DNA of 64,000 nt from the NCBI GenBank assembly GCA_023398105.1, contig JAEWST010000078.1:20910-84909 (forward strand), read 5' to 3'. Shown piece by piece: positions 52,712 through 61,092 of this stretch (the stretch's first letter is position 1; each line of letters starts with the position of its first letter). The position numbers and the translations under genes were made by a program. The notes under the pieces were generated by a model. That model saw nothing but the letters and a program-made list of their open reading frames with translations, searched no databases and had not been told where the DNA came from. This DNA is from Bacillota bacterium. GTDB taxonomy: Bacteria > Bacillota > Clostridia > Acetivibrionales > DSM-1351.

Positions 52712-54019
52712 ATGAAAATGGAAGCTATACAAACAGAGGTTCAAACTAATAAAAAGAAAAAATTAGTAAGAAATGCAGCAATAATATTTATAACTGTTGT
52801 TGTCTTGCTGACATTTTTCTCAAAAACAATAAATAACTTTTTGCTCCCTGAGATTGAGAGTACAAGTCCAAGAGCAGGAACACTTACCAAGGAAATTACT
52901 GCCCAAGGAGAGGTTGTTCCATTAAATACTGAAACCATAAATGCATATGGTAGCTGGGAAATAACAGACGTTAAAGTGAAGGAAGGTTCAGAGGTAAAAA
53001 AAGGCGATATACTTGCTATCATAGATGCAAGCGACATAAAGCTGGAAATTAAAAAAAGGGAACTGAATCTGCTTAAAATGGAAAATGCACTGAAACTATA
53101 TCAGAATGGAACGCAAGCTATTGACCTTGAACAGTACAGGGATGAGGTGCAATTGGCTAAAAATGCAGTAGATAAGGCACAAAAGAAACTAAATGAGCAG
53201 AAAAACTTATTTTCACTTGATGCAGTTTCTCTTGAAAGTGTGAATGAGGCAGAGGAACAGCTAGATAACGCTAAACGAGAATATGAACAGAAACAGAAAC
53301 TACTGAAACAAAAACAAGATGAAATTAATAAAAATGGTGAAGACTACCAAACCATTATTAAAGAAAAACAATCGGAGCTTGAGGTCAGCAGGATTGAACT
53401 GGAAACCATAAAGAAAAATTCTCCACAAGGAGGAACAATAAAGTGTCCTGTGGATGGTATTATAAAGAGCATATCCATTGAAAAGGGCTCTGTTGCAAAT
53501 AGTGGGCAGCCTCTATTCGAGATTATTAAAAGTGAAGCTGGTACTTATATTAAATGGACACTAGATAATAAAAGTGCAGGTGAGGTGGATAAAAGAGCCT
53601 CGATTATTTTTTCTACAGCAGAGCCTGAAAAACTGGAGCTTAGCGGGACTATTAAAGAAAAGAAATATTTGCTAAACGAAGGAGCTTACCAATATATAGC
53701 TGAAGTTAAAAAAGAGGGACTAAATTTAGAAATAGGACAAAAGGTTGATGTACTTGTAAAAAAATCAAGTACACCTTACCCAATGCTTGTACCGAACAGC
53801 AGTGTTACTAAGGAAGGCGGAAAGTCCTGTGTTTATGTTTTAAAGACAAAGGATGGCATAATGGGCGAAGAAAAATATGTACAGAAGGTAGAAGTTACGG
53901 TGGATAAGGCTGACGACTTCTATAGTGCATTATCAGGTGGAGGCATTACTGAAGATGATAAAATAGTTACATTTAGCAGCAAACCCCTATATGACAAAAT
54001 ACAGGTTAAATTGAGGTGA
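52712..54019 (+). CDS. HlyD/MacA-type membrane-fusion (adaptor) protein
   Basis: 435 aa: one N-terminal membrane helix (about 19-42), a barrel/lipoyl half (IEST to VKEGSEVKKGDILAIID), a long coiled coil (about 110-235, rich in K, E and Q), then the second lipoyl half (GTIKCPVDGIIKSISIEKGS) and beta-barrel part. Such adaptors link ABC exporters to the outside in Gram-positives. AGGAGG lies before ATG 52712. Its end overlaps the next gene by 4 bp, so the two work as a pair. Confidence 0.9.
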   Translation: MKMEAIQTEVQTNKKKKLVRNAAIIFITVVVLLTFFSKTINNFLLPEIESTSPRAGTLTKEITAQGEVVPLNTETINAYGSWEITDVKVKEGSEVKKGDILAIIDASDIKLEIKKRELNLLKMENALKLYQNGTQAIDLEQYRDEVQLAKNAVDKAQKKLNEQKNLFSLDAVSLESVNEAEEQLDNAKREYEQKQKLLKQKQDEINKNGEDYQTIIKEKQSELEVSRIELETIKKNSPQGGTIKCPVDGIIKSISIEKGSVANSGQPLFEIIKSEAGTYIKWTLDNKSAGEVDKRASIIFSTAEPEKLELSGTIKEKKYLLNEGAYQYIAEVKKEGLNLEIGQKVDVLVKKSSTPYPMLVPNSSVTKEGGKSCVYVLKTKDGIMGEEKYVQKVEVTVDKADDFYSALSGGGITEDDKIVTFSSKPLYDKIQVKLR

Positions 54020-55428
54020 GGCAATTGGATATTATAAAGCTACAGAAATATTCTTTGAAAAAATTAACTATTCTAATGTCATCACTCTTTTTACTAGTTA
54101 TTAGCATAAATAGTGTTTCCTTAGAGATTGATAATACATATAAAAATGGTTATGCAAGCAGAATGGAAATAAATCTTAATAGTAATTATGTTGACCAAAG
54201 AAATTTAATAAAAGCAAGTGATATTGAAGACTTAGCGATGGCATTTCCAAATGGAAGTATTTCATATATGACTCAGTCAGATAGCATTATTGAGGCAAAT
54301 CATGCCATATTCCCTATAAAGGCTGTATTATCGGCAGAGAATGTTGAGAATTTTCTGGGACTTTACATGCTCAGAGGATGCTTTTTTAACAGTGAGCAAT
54401 ATCAGTATGGCAATAAGGTGGCAGTTATAAGTGATACGTTGGCATATAAGCTTTTTACATCTCATAATGTTATCGAAAATGAAATATATATTTCTGGTGT
54501 AAAATACAAAATAATAGGGTTGTACAAAAGTAAAGGCTCAATGCTTTCTGCACTTGCTTCTGACGGAGTGGAAAGAGTCTATATCCCGTTCAACAGTGTG
54601 TCAAATAATGCTTCTAAGCTCATTAATACTATTTTTGTTAAAGACGATAGTCTGAAAGAGAAGCCTTTTAGAATTCATACTATGGAGGGAACACTAAAAG
54701 AGCGACTAAGAGTAGAACCCAATATATACAAAATTAATGACTTTTATGACAGTTCAATTTACACGTCACAACCATTATTATTATTTATCTTTTTAGTGGG
54801 AGTTTTATTAATATGTCAGGTAATAAAATATTTTATAAAGTATTTAAAATTTGGGGTTTTGAACCTAAAAGTCGGATTAAGAAGCAATTATTTTGCTGGA
54901 ATTCTGTTTAAATGGAAGCTGCGAATACCTCTATATATTATAGGAGCAATGCTTATACTGCTTTTATTAGCAGAGATATGTCAGAGTATAACATTTAAAG
55001 GTGTTATACCTGCGGAGTATATTCCAGTTGACAATGTATTTGATTTTAAGTTTTATGCAAATAAGATAAGAGAGGCAATTTATACTCTAAACAGCAATTT
55101 TGGGTATATACCCACACAACTGGAGCTTATTTTAAGATATAACCTTACAGTTGTTTATATTTCAATGCTATTTCTGATTTTGAATTTTATTGCAGTATTA
55201 TCTTCCATAAAGCTTGATAAACTGGTTTCTGGGGCTATTACAAAGCAAATGACAGCATTGGCTACTTCGGCAGTTATTGGTTTAGCTATATCATTTATTA
55301 TCTGCTTGTTATGTGGAATTAATTTTATTATTCCAGTAAAGGAAATGATAATTCTAATTATGTTTTTGGCTATTAAGCTTGTAAATGAAAATAGTATTGA
55401 TGATTTTTCGAATAAATTATCATGTTAG
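54016..55428 (+). CDS. MacB/FtsX-type ABC permease
   Basis: 470 aa. One N-terminal helix (about 15-33), a large extracytoplasmic MacB-like periplasmic-core domain (about 34-245, including AVISDTLAYKLF and YKIIGLYKSKGS), then three to four helices in the last 220 residues. The start GTG/ATG-type codon overlaps the adaptor gene by 4 bp. No nucleotide-binding domain is fused or adjacent. It probably exports a peptide with the adaptor; this is inferred from context. Confidence 0.75.
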   Translation: MRQLDIIKLQKYSLKKLTILMSSLFLLVISINSVSLEIDNTYKNGYASRMEINLNSNYVDQRNLIKASDIEDLAMAFPNGSISYMTQSDSIIEANHAIFPIKAVLSAENVENFLGLYMLRGCFFNSEQYQYGNKVAVISDTLAYKLFTSHNVIENEIYISGVKYKIIGLYKSKGSMLSALASDGVERVYIPFNSVSNNASKLINTIFVKDDSLKEKPFRIHTMEGTLKERLRVEPNIYKINDFYDSSIYTSQPLLLFIFLVGVLLICQVIKYFIKYLKFGVLNLKVGLRSNYFAGILFKWKLRIPLYIIGAMLILLLLAEICQSITFKGVIPAEYIPVDNVFDFKFYANKIREAIYTLNSNFGYIPTQLELILRYNLTVVYISMLFLILNFIAVLSSIKLDKLVSGAITKQMTALATSAVIGLAISFIICLLCGINFIIPVKEMIILIMFLAIKLVNENSIDDFSNKLSC

Positions 55429-55529
55429 ATTTTGTGAAATTATTAATCAAAAATATTGTTATAGATTTTAAATAAAGAATTATGCATTTTTTCTGAAATA
55501 ATATCCAAAATAATAACGAGCAATAATTA

Positions 55530-55555
55530 TTAACACTCAATAGAGTGAGTGTTAA
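55530..55555. promoter_or_regulatory. CIRCE-like inverted repeat
   Basis: TTAACACTC (55530-55538) and GAGTGTTAA (55547-55555) are perfect 9-bp arms around 8 bases. The heat-shock CIRCE element is TTAGCACTC-N9-GAGTGCTAA, so this is close but has A in place of G and a one-base-shorter spacer. It lies 34 bp before a small gene. Confidence 0.45.
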
Positions 55556-55588
55556 ATTCTTTTACTTATAAGAATGGAGGAATTATCT

Positions 55589-55717
55589 ATGGAAAAAAAT
55601 AAGCAGCAGCCTGACCAAAGAAAAGCAAGAGCCGAGGCAAGTAATGGAAAAATTCAAAGTCCAGGACAGAATTCAAATACAGACAGCAACAAGAAACAAA
55701 AAGACAAGGATAAATAA
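55589..55717 (+). CDS. Small, very hydrophilic basic protein (42 aa)
   Basis: GGAGG eight bases before the ATG supports translation. The product, rich in K, Q, N and D (MEKNKQQPDQRKARAEASNG ... KKQKDKDK), has no Cys, Trp or hydrophobic stretch and looks disordered. It could resemble small clostridial spore or stress proteins, but there is no firm match. It follows the CIRCE-like repeat and precedes an inverted R1 copy and a terminator. Confidence 0.5.
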   Translation: MEKNKQQPDQRKARAEASNGKIQSPGQNSNTDSNKKQKDKDK

Positions 55718-55720
55718 TTA

Positions 55721-55782
55721 ATTCAACTTTTCCAGTTAAAAATCGTAGGTGTTAAAGCTTATCAAATGAAAAGTGAAATAAT
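55721..55782 (-). repeat. Dispersed repeat R1, copy D (inverted)
   Basis: The reverse complement matches copy A at 8161-8222 over almost its whole length, including AACACCTACGATTTTTAACT. The outer arms are ACTTTTC/GAAAAGT here and ACTTTC/GAAAGT in copy A, so base pairing is kept through the change. Confidence 0.75.
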
Positions 55783-55871
55783 CACTCAAAATTGTTTAAA
55801 TTACTTAATAAAAATCATAGATGGGATTAGAACACCGATAGATTTTTTATGTGGGAAGGTTTAGTAAAGAG

Positions 55872-55907
55872 AGCCCTAATTTACTAAATTGCAGTTAGGG
55901 CTTTTTT
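55872..55907 (+). terminator. Terminator after the 42-aa gene
   Basis: AGCCCTAA (55872-55879) and TTAGGGCT (55895-55902) are followed by a T-run. It ends the small transcription unit before solute-binding gene G. The remaining gap to 56201 shows nothing else. Confidence 0.8.
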
Positions 55908-56201
55908 GGCAAATTAAGACAGGATAGGTGAATTAATTACATTTAATTGGAGCATATGGTTAATAGTGATTGACGAAATATGGCTAAAAGCTTATAATTA
56001 CAGGTGTAAAATGCTTTTAAACTGTTATTCTATATGCATAACTTAGATGGTATTTTGTGCATAATTAACTCAACTAATGAAGTGGAAATTTTTGTGTGCC
56101 AATAGAATTTTATGTACGAAAGTTGATTAGTTGAGTATTAAAAAATTTGTCTTTATTTTTGGTTAGGCTATATTATGTGTTGCCAAGGGGGAAATGTAAT
56201 T

Positions 56202-57500
56202 ATGTTAAAAAAATGGGTTAGTTTAATATTGATAGTAGTTATGTCAGTAACTATTTTGGGTACAGGTTGTTCTGATGACAAAGCTTCAATAGATGAAAAA
56301 GTTGACACTGCTGAAAATACTTTAAATGCCTCAGACAATTCTGAGAAGACTCTTGGTATTTGTTATTTTGCACCACTAGAGACCTATTATTCAGCAATAT
56401 TGCAAAATTTTTATCGTATTCATGGCGATATAAAGATTAAAGAAAAAGTATTAACAGTAGATGGGTTTGATTCCTTTCAAGAAGTATTTCAGGCTGAACT
56501 TGCTGCTGGTCAAGGAGCAGATATTATTGCACTTCCAACTTGGGGGTTACCTAATAACTATAAGCTGATACAGCACGAGCTTCTGTATGATTTAAATTCT
56601 TTGATTTCTGAAGATGTTGAGTTTAAACTTCAGAATTACAATGAGAATGTTATGAATTCTGGTGTTTATAACGGTAAAAGATATTTTATCCCTGTAGATT
56701 ATAGTTTTAGCTATTTTTATACAAATAAAGAAATATTGGGGGACTATAAACTAGATACAACTAACTGGACGTGGAATGATATGGTGAAGATTGCTAGAGA
56801 ATACTGTGAAGGTGGAAAGGGTACTAGCAAATATTTCTTTGATTCAAATTTTAATTTCTTCGATTTGAAATATTCAGATAAAAACTCTTATGTAGATTAT
56901 AGCAACAAAACTTCAAGCTTTAATTCTGAAAGATTTATAAAGTTATTACAAACTTATAAAGAGCTTCTTCCATATGTGTGTCCATATGAAGTAGAAAAGG
57001 AAGTGCTTAAAAATGAAGATAGATTAAAACTAAGTGCTCTTCACACAGAAAATTATTCGGGTATAGTAAAAAGTACTACAGGTAATGCAGTATTTAATCA
57101 GGATGCTATTTACATACCTTACCCTACTTATGAAGGAAGTAATAGTATTAATGCTTTTACAACAAATATTGTAGCTATAACCTCTAAATGTGAGTATAAG
57201 GAAGAAGCATTTGATTATATAAAAATAATGATGTCAAAAACCATGCAAAGCGATGAAGTTTTAAATGCACCAGTAATGAATTCTGTATTTGAAGAACACA
57301 GTAAGCTTTATACATCTAAAAATGAAGCAAAGAATTCTATTACAAATATATTAGAAAAAATTGGCAGTTGCAATCTAGGTGATGGAAGCATAGATGAGAT
57401 AATCAAGGCTGAACTTCCTGATTTTGTTAGTGGCAAAAAAACTGCAGAGCAAACTGCACAGGCTATTGACGAAAAAGTTAAGGTTTTTTTGAAGGAGTAA
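56202..57500 (+). CDS. Extracellular solute-binding lipoprotein G
   Basis: 432-aa lipoprotein (lipobox LGTGC). Its closest local relative is copy A: AELAAGQGADIIALPTW, YDLNSLISEDVEF, NGKRYFIPVDYSFSYFYT, DTTNWTWNDM, ITSKCEYKEEAFDYIKIMMS and the C-terminal AEQTAQAIDEKVKVFLKE. A frame opens at 56175, but AAGGGGG and the signal peptide favour ATG 56202. It is the last of the series. A terminator follows. Confidence 0.85.
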   Translation: MLKKWVSLILIVVMSVTILGTGCSDDKASIDEKVDTAENTLNASDNSEKTLGICYFAPLETYYSAILQNFYRIHGDIKIKEKVLTVDGFDSFQEVFQAELAAGQGADIIALPTWGLPNNYKLIQHELLYDLNSLISEDVEFKLQNYNENVMNSGVYNGKRYFIPVDYSFSYFYTNKEILGDYKLDTTNWTWNDMVKIAREYCEGGKGTSKYFFDSNFNFFDLKYSDKNSYVDYSNKTSSFNSERFIKLLQTYKELLPYVCPYEVEKEVLKNEDRLKLSALHTENYSGIVKSTTGNAVFNQDAIYIPYPTYEGSNSINAFTTNIVAITSKCEYKEEAFDYIKIMMSKTMQSDEVLNAPVMNSVFEEHSKLYTSKNEAKNSITNILEKIGSCNLGDGSIDEIIKAELPDFVSGKKTAEQTAQAIDEKVKVFLKE

Positions 57501-57556
57501 AACTCTGACATAACTTTGAACAAAAGAAGTCTAAAATAATTAATTTATCAAAAAAT

Positions 57557-57600
57557 AAGAACCGAAAATTCATTCAAATGGATTCTCGGTTCTTGCTTTA
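57557..57600 (+). terminator. Terminator after solute-binding gene G
   Basis: AAGAACCGA (57557-57565) pairs with TCGGTTCTT (57586-57594), followed by a T-rich tail. Confidence 0.75.
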
Positions 57601-57684
57601 TTTTGAGTTTTGGGCTTACTGAACGATGGAACGCTTCTATTTTAAGATATAAGTGTAAAAATTCTAGATTTGTATGAAATAAAA

Positions 57685-57709
57685 TTCCTCAGCCATAATG
57701 ACTGAGGAA
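57685..57709. other. Hairpin in the gap before the GH18 gene
   Basis: TTCCTCAG (57685-57692) and CTGAGGAA (57702-57709) form an 8-bp stem. The T-rich side is on the - strand, so it could stop transcription entering from the right. The rest of 57501-57956 holds no gene. Confidence 0.4.
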
Positions 57710-57956
57710 GCTATGTAATAATCTCTAATTTCCTAACAATTTAAGTATACTACACTTTAAATTTTTATTCTACTATGAAAATTAATATTTTTTTGAAGAA
57801 AATTAATTGATATAGAAAAATATCATTACAATGGCACATTATGGTTAACTCGCATATACTGAATTATAGGATGACTTAATTAAATAGGTGCTGTACATAT
57901 ATGTGATACATAACTATTGAAATAAGTCAATAATACAGAAAGTGGAGTGATTATCC

Positions 57957-59240
57957 TTGAGAATACATGTTGTTAAACCAGGAGAAAGCATATATTTAAT
58001 TGCAAAGCAGTATAAGGTTTCGCCGCAAAAAATTATTTCAGATAATGAACTTGAAAACCCTGAACAGCTTGTTATTGGGCAAACACTTGTAATACTTGAG
58101 GGCAATCGAAGCCACAAGGTGGTTTCTGGTGAAAACCTATATTCTATTTCGAGAGATTATAAATTAACTGTGGAAGAGCTGCTTTATGCAAACCCTCAAA
58201 TAGCAAATCCTTCAATGATTTTTGCGGGGCAAATTATCTCAATTCCTCCTAGAACAATAAATTTTGGGGCTATAGAAGTTAATGGATATGCATTTCCAAA
58301 TATAGATATGGAGGTTCTAAGAAAAACTCTTCCATCTTTGACATACCTCAGCATATTTAGTTATCAAGTAAAGCCTGATGGATCATTAACTACAATACAA
58401 GATACCCCACTAATAAATGCTGCAAGAGCTGCAGGTGTTGCACCGCTAATGGTAATAACCAATATTAAAGAAGGTGGCAGTTTTGATAGTGATTTGGCTC
58501 ATACTATACTAACTGATATTTCAGTTCAGAATAATCTGATAGAAAATATAACAAAAACATTAAAAGATAAATCCTACTATGGTCTTGATATAGATTTTGA
58601 ATATATATATGATTACGATAGAGAGAAGTACAATAATTTTCTTAGAAGAATTACCGCAGCACTAAGACCATTAGGCTATACTGTAACTACTGCTGTTGCT
58701 CCTAAAACATCAGCAGACCAGCTTGGAGTTCTCTATCAGGGACATGATTATCCAATACATGGAGCACTTGTTGACCATGTAATTATAATGACATACGAAT
58801 GGGGATTTACCTACGGACCGCCTATGGCTGTAGCTCCACTGAACCAAGTCAGAAGAGTAATTAATTATGCTGTAACTGCAATACCACGTAACAAGATATT
58901 CATGGGAATACCTAATTATGGCTATGATTGGACTCTGCCATACAGACCGGGTACAGCTGCCAGAGCACTATCTAATCCTAGTGCTGTACAACTTGCATAT
59001 GAAGTGGGGGCAAATATTCAATATGATCCTGTAGCTCAGTCTCCATTTTTCAATTATTATGATGAATCGGGAAAACAGCATGTGGTGTGGTTTGAGGATG
59101 CAAGAAGCATATTGGCAAAACTAGAACTAGTAAATGAATATAGACTTGGAGGCATAAGCTATTGGACAATAGGAAGGTATTTCCCGCAGAATTGGCTGGT
59201 GTTAAATTCTGTTTATCAGGTGAAAAAGGTTTTATACTAA
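57957..59240 (+). CDS. LysM-LysM-GH18 spore-type glycosidase
   Basis: 427 aa. Two LysM domains (about 1-48, RIHVVKPGESIYLIAKQYKV; and 50-97, HKVVSGENLYSISRDYKLTV) bind peptidoglycan. The GH18 domain (about 105-425) carries the active-site motif YYGLDIDFEY (D-x-D-x-E, Glu near 210). No signal peptide is seen, as in YaaH/SleL-type spore cortex-lytic enzymes and related coat proteins. The start is TTG after GGAGTGA. It likely acts on spore peptidoglycan as an N-acetylglucosaminidase. Confidence 0.9.
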   Translation: MRIHVVKPGESIYLIAKQYKVSPQKIISDNELENPEQLVIGQTLVILEGNRSHKVVSGENLYSISRDYKLTVEELLYANPQIANPSMIFAGQIISIPPRTINFGAIEVNGYAFPNIDMEVLRKTLPSLTYLSIFSYQVKPDGSLTTIQDTPLINAARAAGVAPLMVITNIKEGGSFDSDLAHTILTDISVQNNLIENITKTLKDKSYYGLDIDFEYIYDYDREKYNNFLRRITAALRPLGYTVTTAVAPKTSADQLGVLYQGHDYPIHGALVDHVIIMTYEWGFTYGPPMAVAPLNQVRRVINYAVTAIPRNKIFMGIPNYGYDWTLPYRPGTAARALSNPSAVQLAYEVGANIQYDPVAQSPFFNYYDESGKQHVVWFEDARSILAKLELVNEYRLGGISYWTIGRYFPQNWLVLNSVYQVKKVLY

Positions 59241-59280
59241 TTTGTATTTAAAATGTGCCTTTTCTATATTTTTTAATTAG

Positions 59281-59331
59281 AAATAGCATTAAAAATAAAT
59301 TACGTTTAAATGCTTGATAATAATGCTATTT
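59281..59331. other. Perfect inverted repeat upstream of the NCS2 gene
   Basis: AAATAGCATTA (59281-59291) and TAATGCTATTT (59321-59331) are exact complements with a 29-nt loop and no T-run. It could be an operator or RNA stem. I could not find a purine riboswitch core in the gap. Confidence 0.4.
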
Positions 59332-59470
59332 GTGATAAAATAGTCCTGTAAATTTTCTATTGTACAACTTGCTCATGATTTATCTACAAAACATATCTAC
59401 TTAGTTCTAATTGAATAGATTTTTTAATGGATAATATTATGGTGCAAGAGATTAATTTAGGAGGAGAAAT

Positions 59471-60904
59471 ATGAATTTTTTAGAAAAAAAATTTCAACTC
59501 AGTCAGCATGGTACAAATGTTAAAACAGAAGTAATCGCTGGTGCCACAACATTCTTTACCATGGCGTACATCATTTTCTTAAATCCATCTATTTTGGGAC
59601 AAGCTAAAATGCCCGTAGGTGGTGTTTATGTTGCAACAATCCTTGCAGCAGTAATAGGTACATTGATTATGGGGCTAGTTGCAAATGTTCCTTATGCTCA
59701 GGCTCCAGGTATGGGACTAAATGCATTTTTTACATTTACTGTTGTTATCGGACTTGGGTATAGTTGGCAACAAGCATTAGCAATGGTATTTATTTGTGGT
59801 ATTATTAATATTATTATCACGGTAACTCAAGTAAGAAAAATGATTATCAAAGCAATTCCTGAATCTCTTCAATTAGCTATTGGCGGCGGTATTGGACTTT
59901 TTATAGCATACATAGGCTTTAAAAGTGCAGGCTTCCTCAAATTTACTACTGAAGGAACAGGAAAAGCACCTTTATTATCTATGTTTGGTACAGAGCCTGA
60001 TGCTATAACTGTTGTAGCAGATGGTGCAAATGTTGTACCTGCTTTTGTTAATTTTGCAGAACCTGCAGCACAGCTTGCATTGATAGGACTTATAATAACT
60101 GCCGTTTTAATGTTGCTAAAGGTTAAGGGATCTATCCTTATTGGTATAGTAGCAACTACATTGATTGGTATTCCTATGGGTGTTACAAACCTTTCTACTT
60201 CTACTCCTTACAATGTGTCAGATATTTCTCAAACAGCATTCCAATTAGATTTTGCAGGTCTTTTTACTGACCCCAAGATGATTCCTATTGTTCTTGTAAC
60301 GATATTGTCTTTTACTTTATCAGATACTTTCGATACAATTGGAACATTTATCGGAACGGGTAGAAAGAGCGGTATATTTGATGACAATGATGAAGCAGAG
60401 CTATTTGCAGGAAAAGGCTTCAAATCTAAAATGGACAAGGCTCTATTTGCCGATGCAACAGCAACTTCTATTGGTGCACTTTTAGGAACATCAAATACAA
60501 CAACTTATGTTGAAAGTGCTGCAGGTATTGGTGCGGGCGGTAAAACTGGTCTTACCTCAGTAGTAACAGCTATTCTTTTTGTTGCTTGTCTTTTATTTGC
60601 ACCTGTAGCAGGAGTTGTTCCAGCTGCAGCAACTGCTCCGGCACTAATTATTGTAGGTATTCTAATGATGAGCTCCTTTGCTAAAATCAGATGGGAAGAT
60701 TTTGAAGAGGCTCTTTCAGCATTTTTCACTGCAGTAGTTATGACATATGCATACAGCATTTCAAGTGGTATATCAGCAGGTTTTATTTTCTATGTAATAG
60801 TAAAGATATGCAAGGGCAAGGCTAAAGAAGTTCATCCAATTATGTATATAGTAACAGGCTTATTCATAATAAATTATATAGTTGCTGCACTTATGAAATT
60901 GTAA
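59471..60904 (+). CDS. NCS2-family purine permease (AzgA/PbuG-like)
   Basis: 477-aa membrane transporter with about 12-13 helices. Family marks are the N-terminal VKTEVIAGATTFFTMAYIIF, PYAQAPGMGLNAFF, the region LSFTLSDTFDTIGTFIGTG and GTSNTTTYVESAAGIGAGGK with the substrate-site Glu. This pattern is typical of hypoxanthine/guanine/adenine proton symporters. GGAGGAG precedes the ATG. It is a single-gene unit, with a terminator between it and the convergent gene. Confidence 0.93.
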   Translation: MNFLEKKFQLSQHGTNVKTEVIAGATTFFTMAYIIFLNPSILGQAKMPVGGVYVATILAAVIGTLIMGLVANVPYAQAPGMGLNAFFTFTVVIGLGYSWQQALAMVFICGIINIIITVTQVRKMIIKAIPESLQLAIGGGIGLFIAYIGFKSAGFLKFTTEGTGKAPLLSMFGTEPDAITVVADGANVVPAFVNFAEPAAQLALIGLIITAVLMLLKVKGSILIGIVATTLIGIPMGVTNLSTSTPYNVSDISQTAFQLDFAGLFTDPKMIPIVLVTILSFTLSDTFDTIGTFIGTGRKSGIFDDNDEAELFAGKGFKSKMDKALFADATATSIGALLGTSNTTTYVESAAGIGAGGKTGLTSVVTAILFVACLLFAPVAGVVPAAATAPALIIVGILMMSSFAKIRWEDFEEALSAFFTAVVMTYAYSISSGISAGFIFYVIVKICKGKAKEVHPIMYIVTGLFIINYIVAALMKL

Positions 60905-61022
60905 ACCTTTTAATATTATTTCACTTTGTTAAGTTTAGCTCCAAGGTAGTCTGTAAATTAAGTAGGACTAGCTTAAAAGGTAAAAATTTATGAAATGCTT
61001 TGGAAGCTTAAAAAAATAACTG

Positions 61023-61052
61023 AGGCTGACTCAATAGAGTCAGCCTTTAAAA
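61023..61052. terminator. Bidirectional terminator between convergent genes
   Basis: AGGCTGACTC (61023-61032) and GAGTCAGCCT (61037-61046) form a 10-bp stem with a 4-nt loop, with A-rich and T-rich flanks, so it works for both strands. Confidence 0.85.
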
Positions 61053-61092
61053 TTTTATCTTTTGAGTTTGGTTTTTAGTGTTCATACTTATG

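Noticed and set aside
59241..59470. Purine riboswitch before the NCS2 permease
   Set aside because: The conserved core and flanking P1 pairing could not be found; only an unrelated inverted repeat is present.
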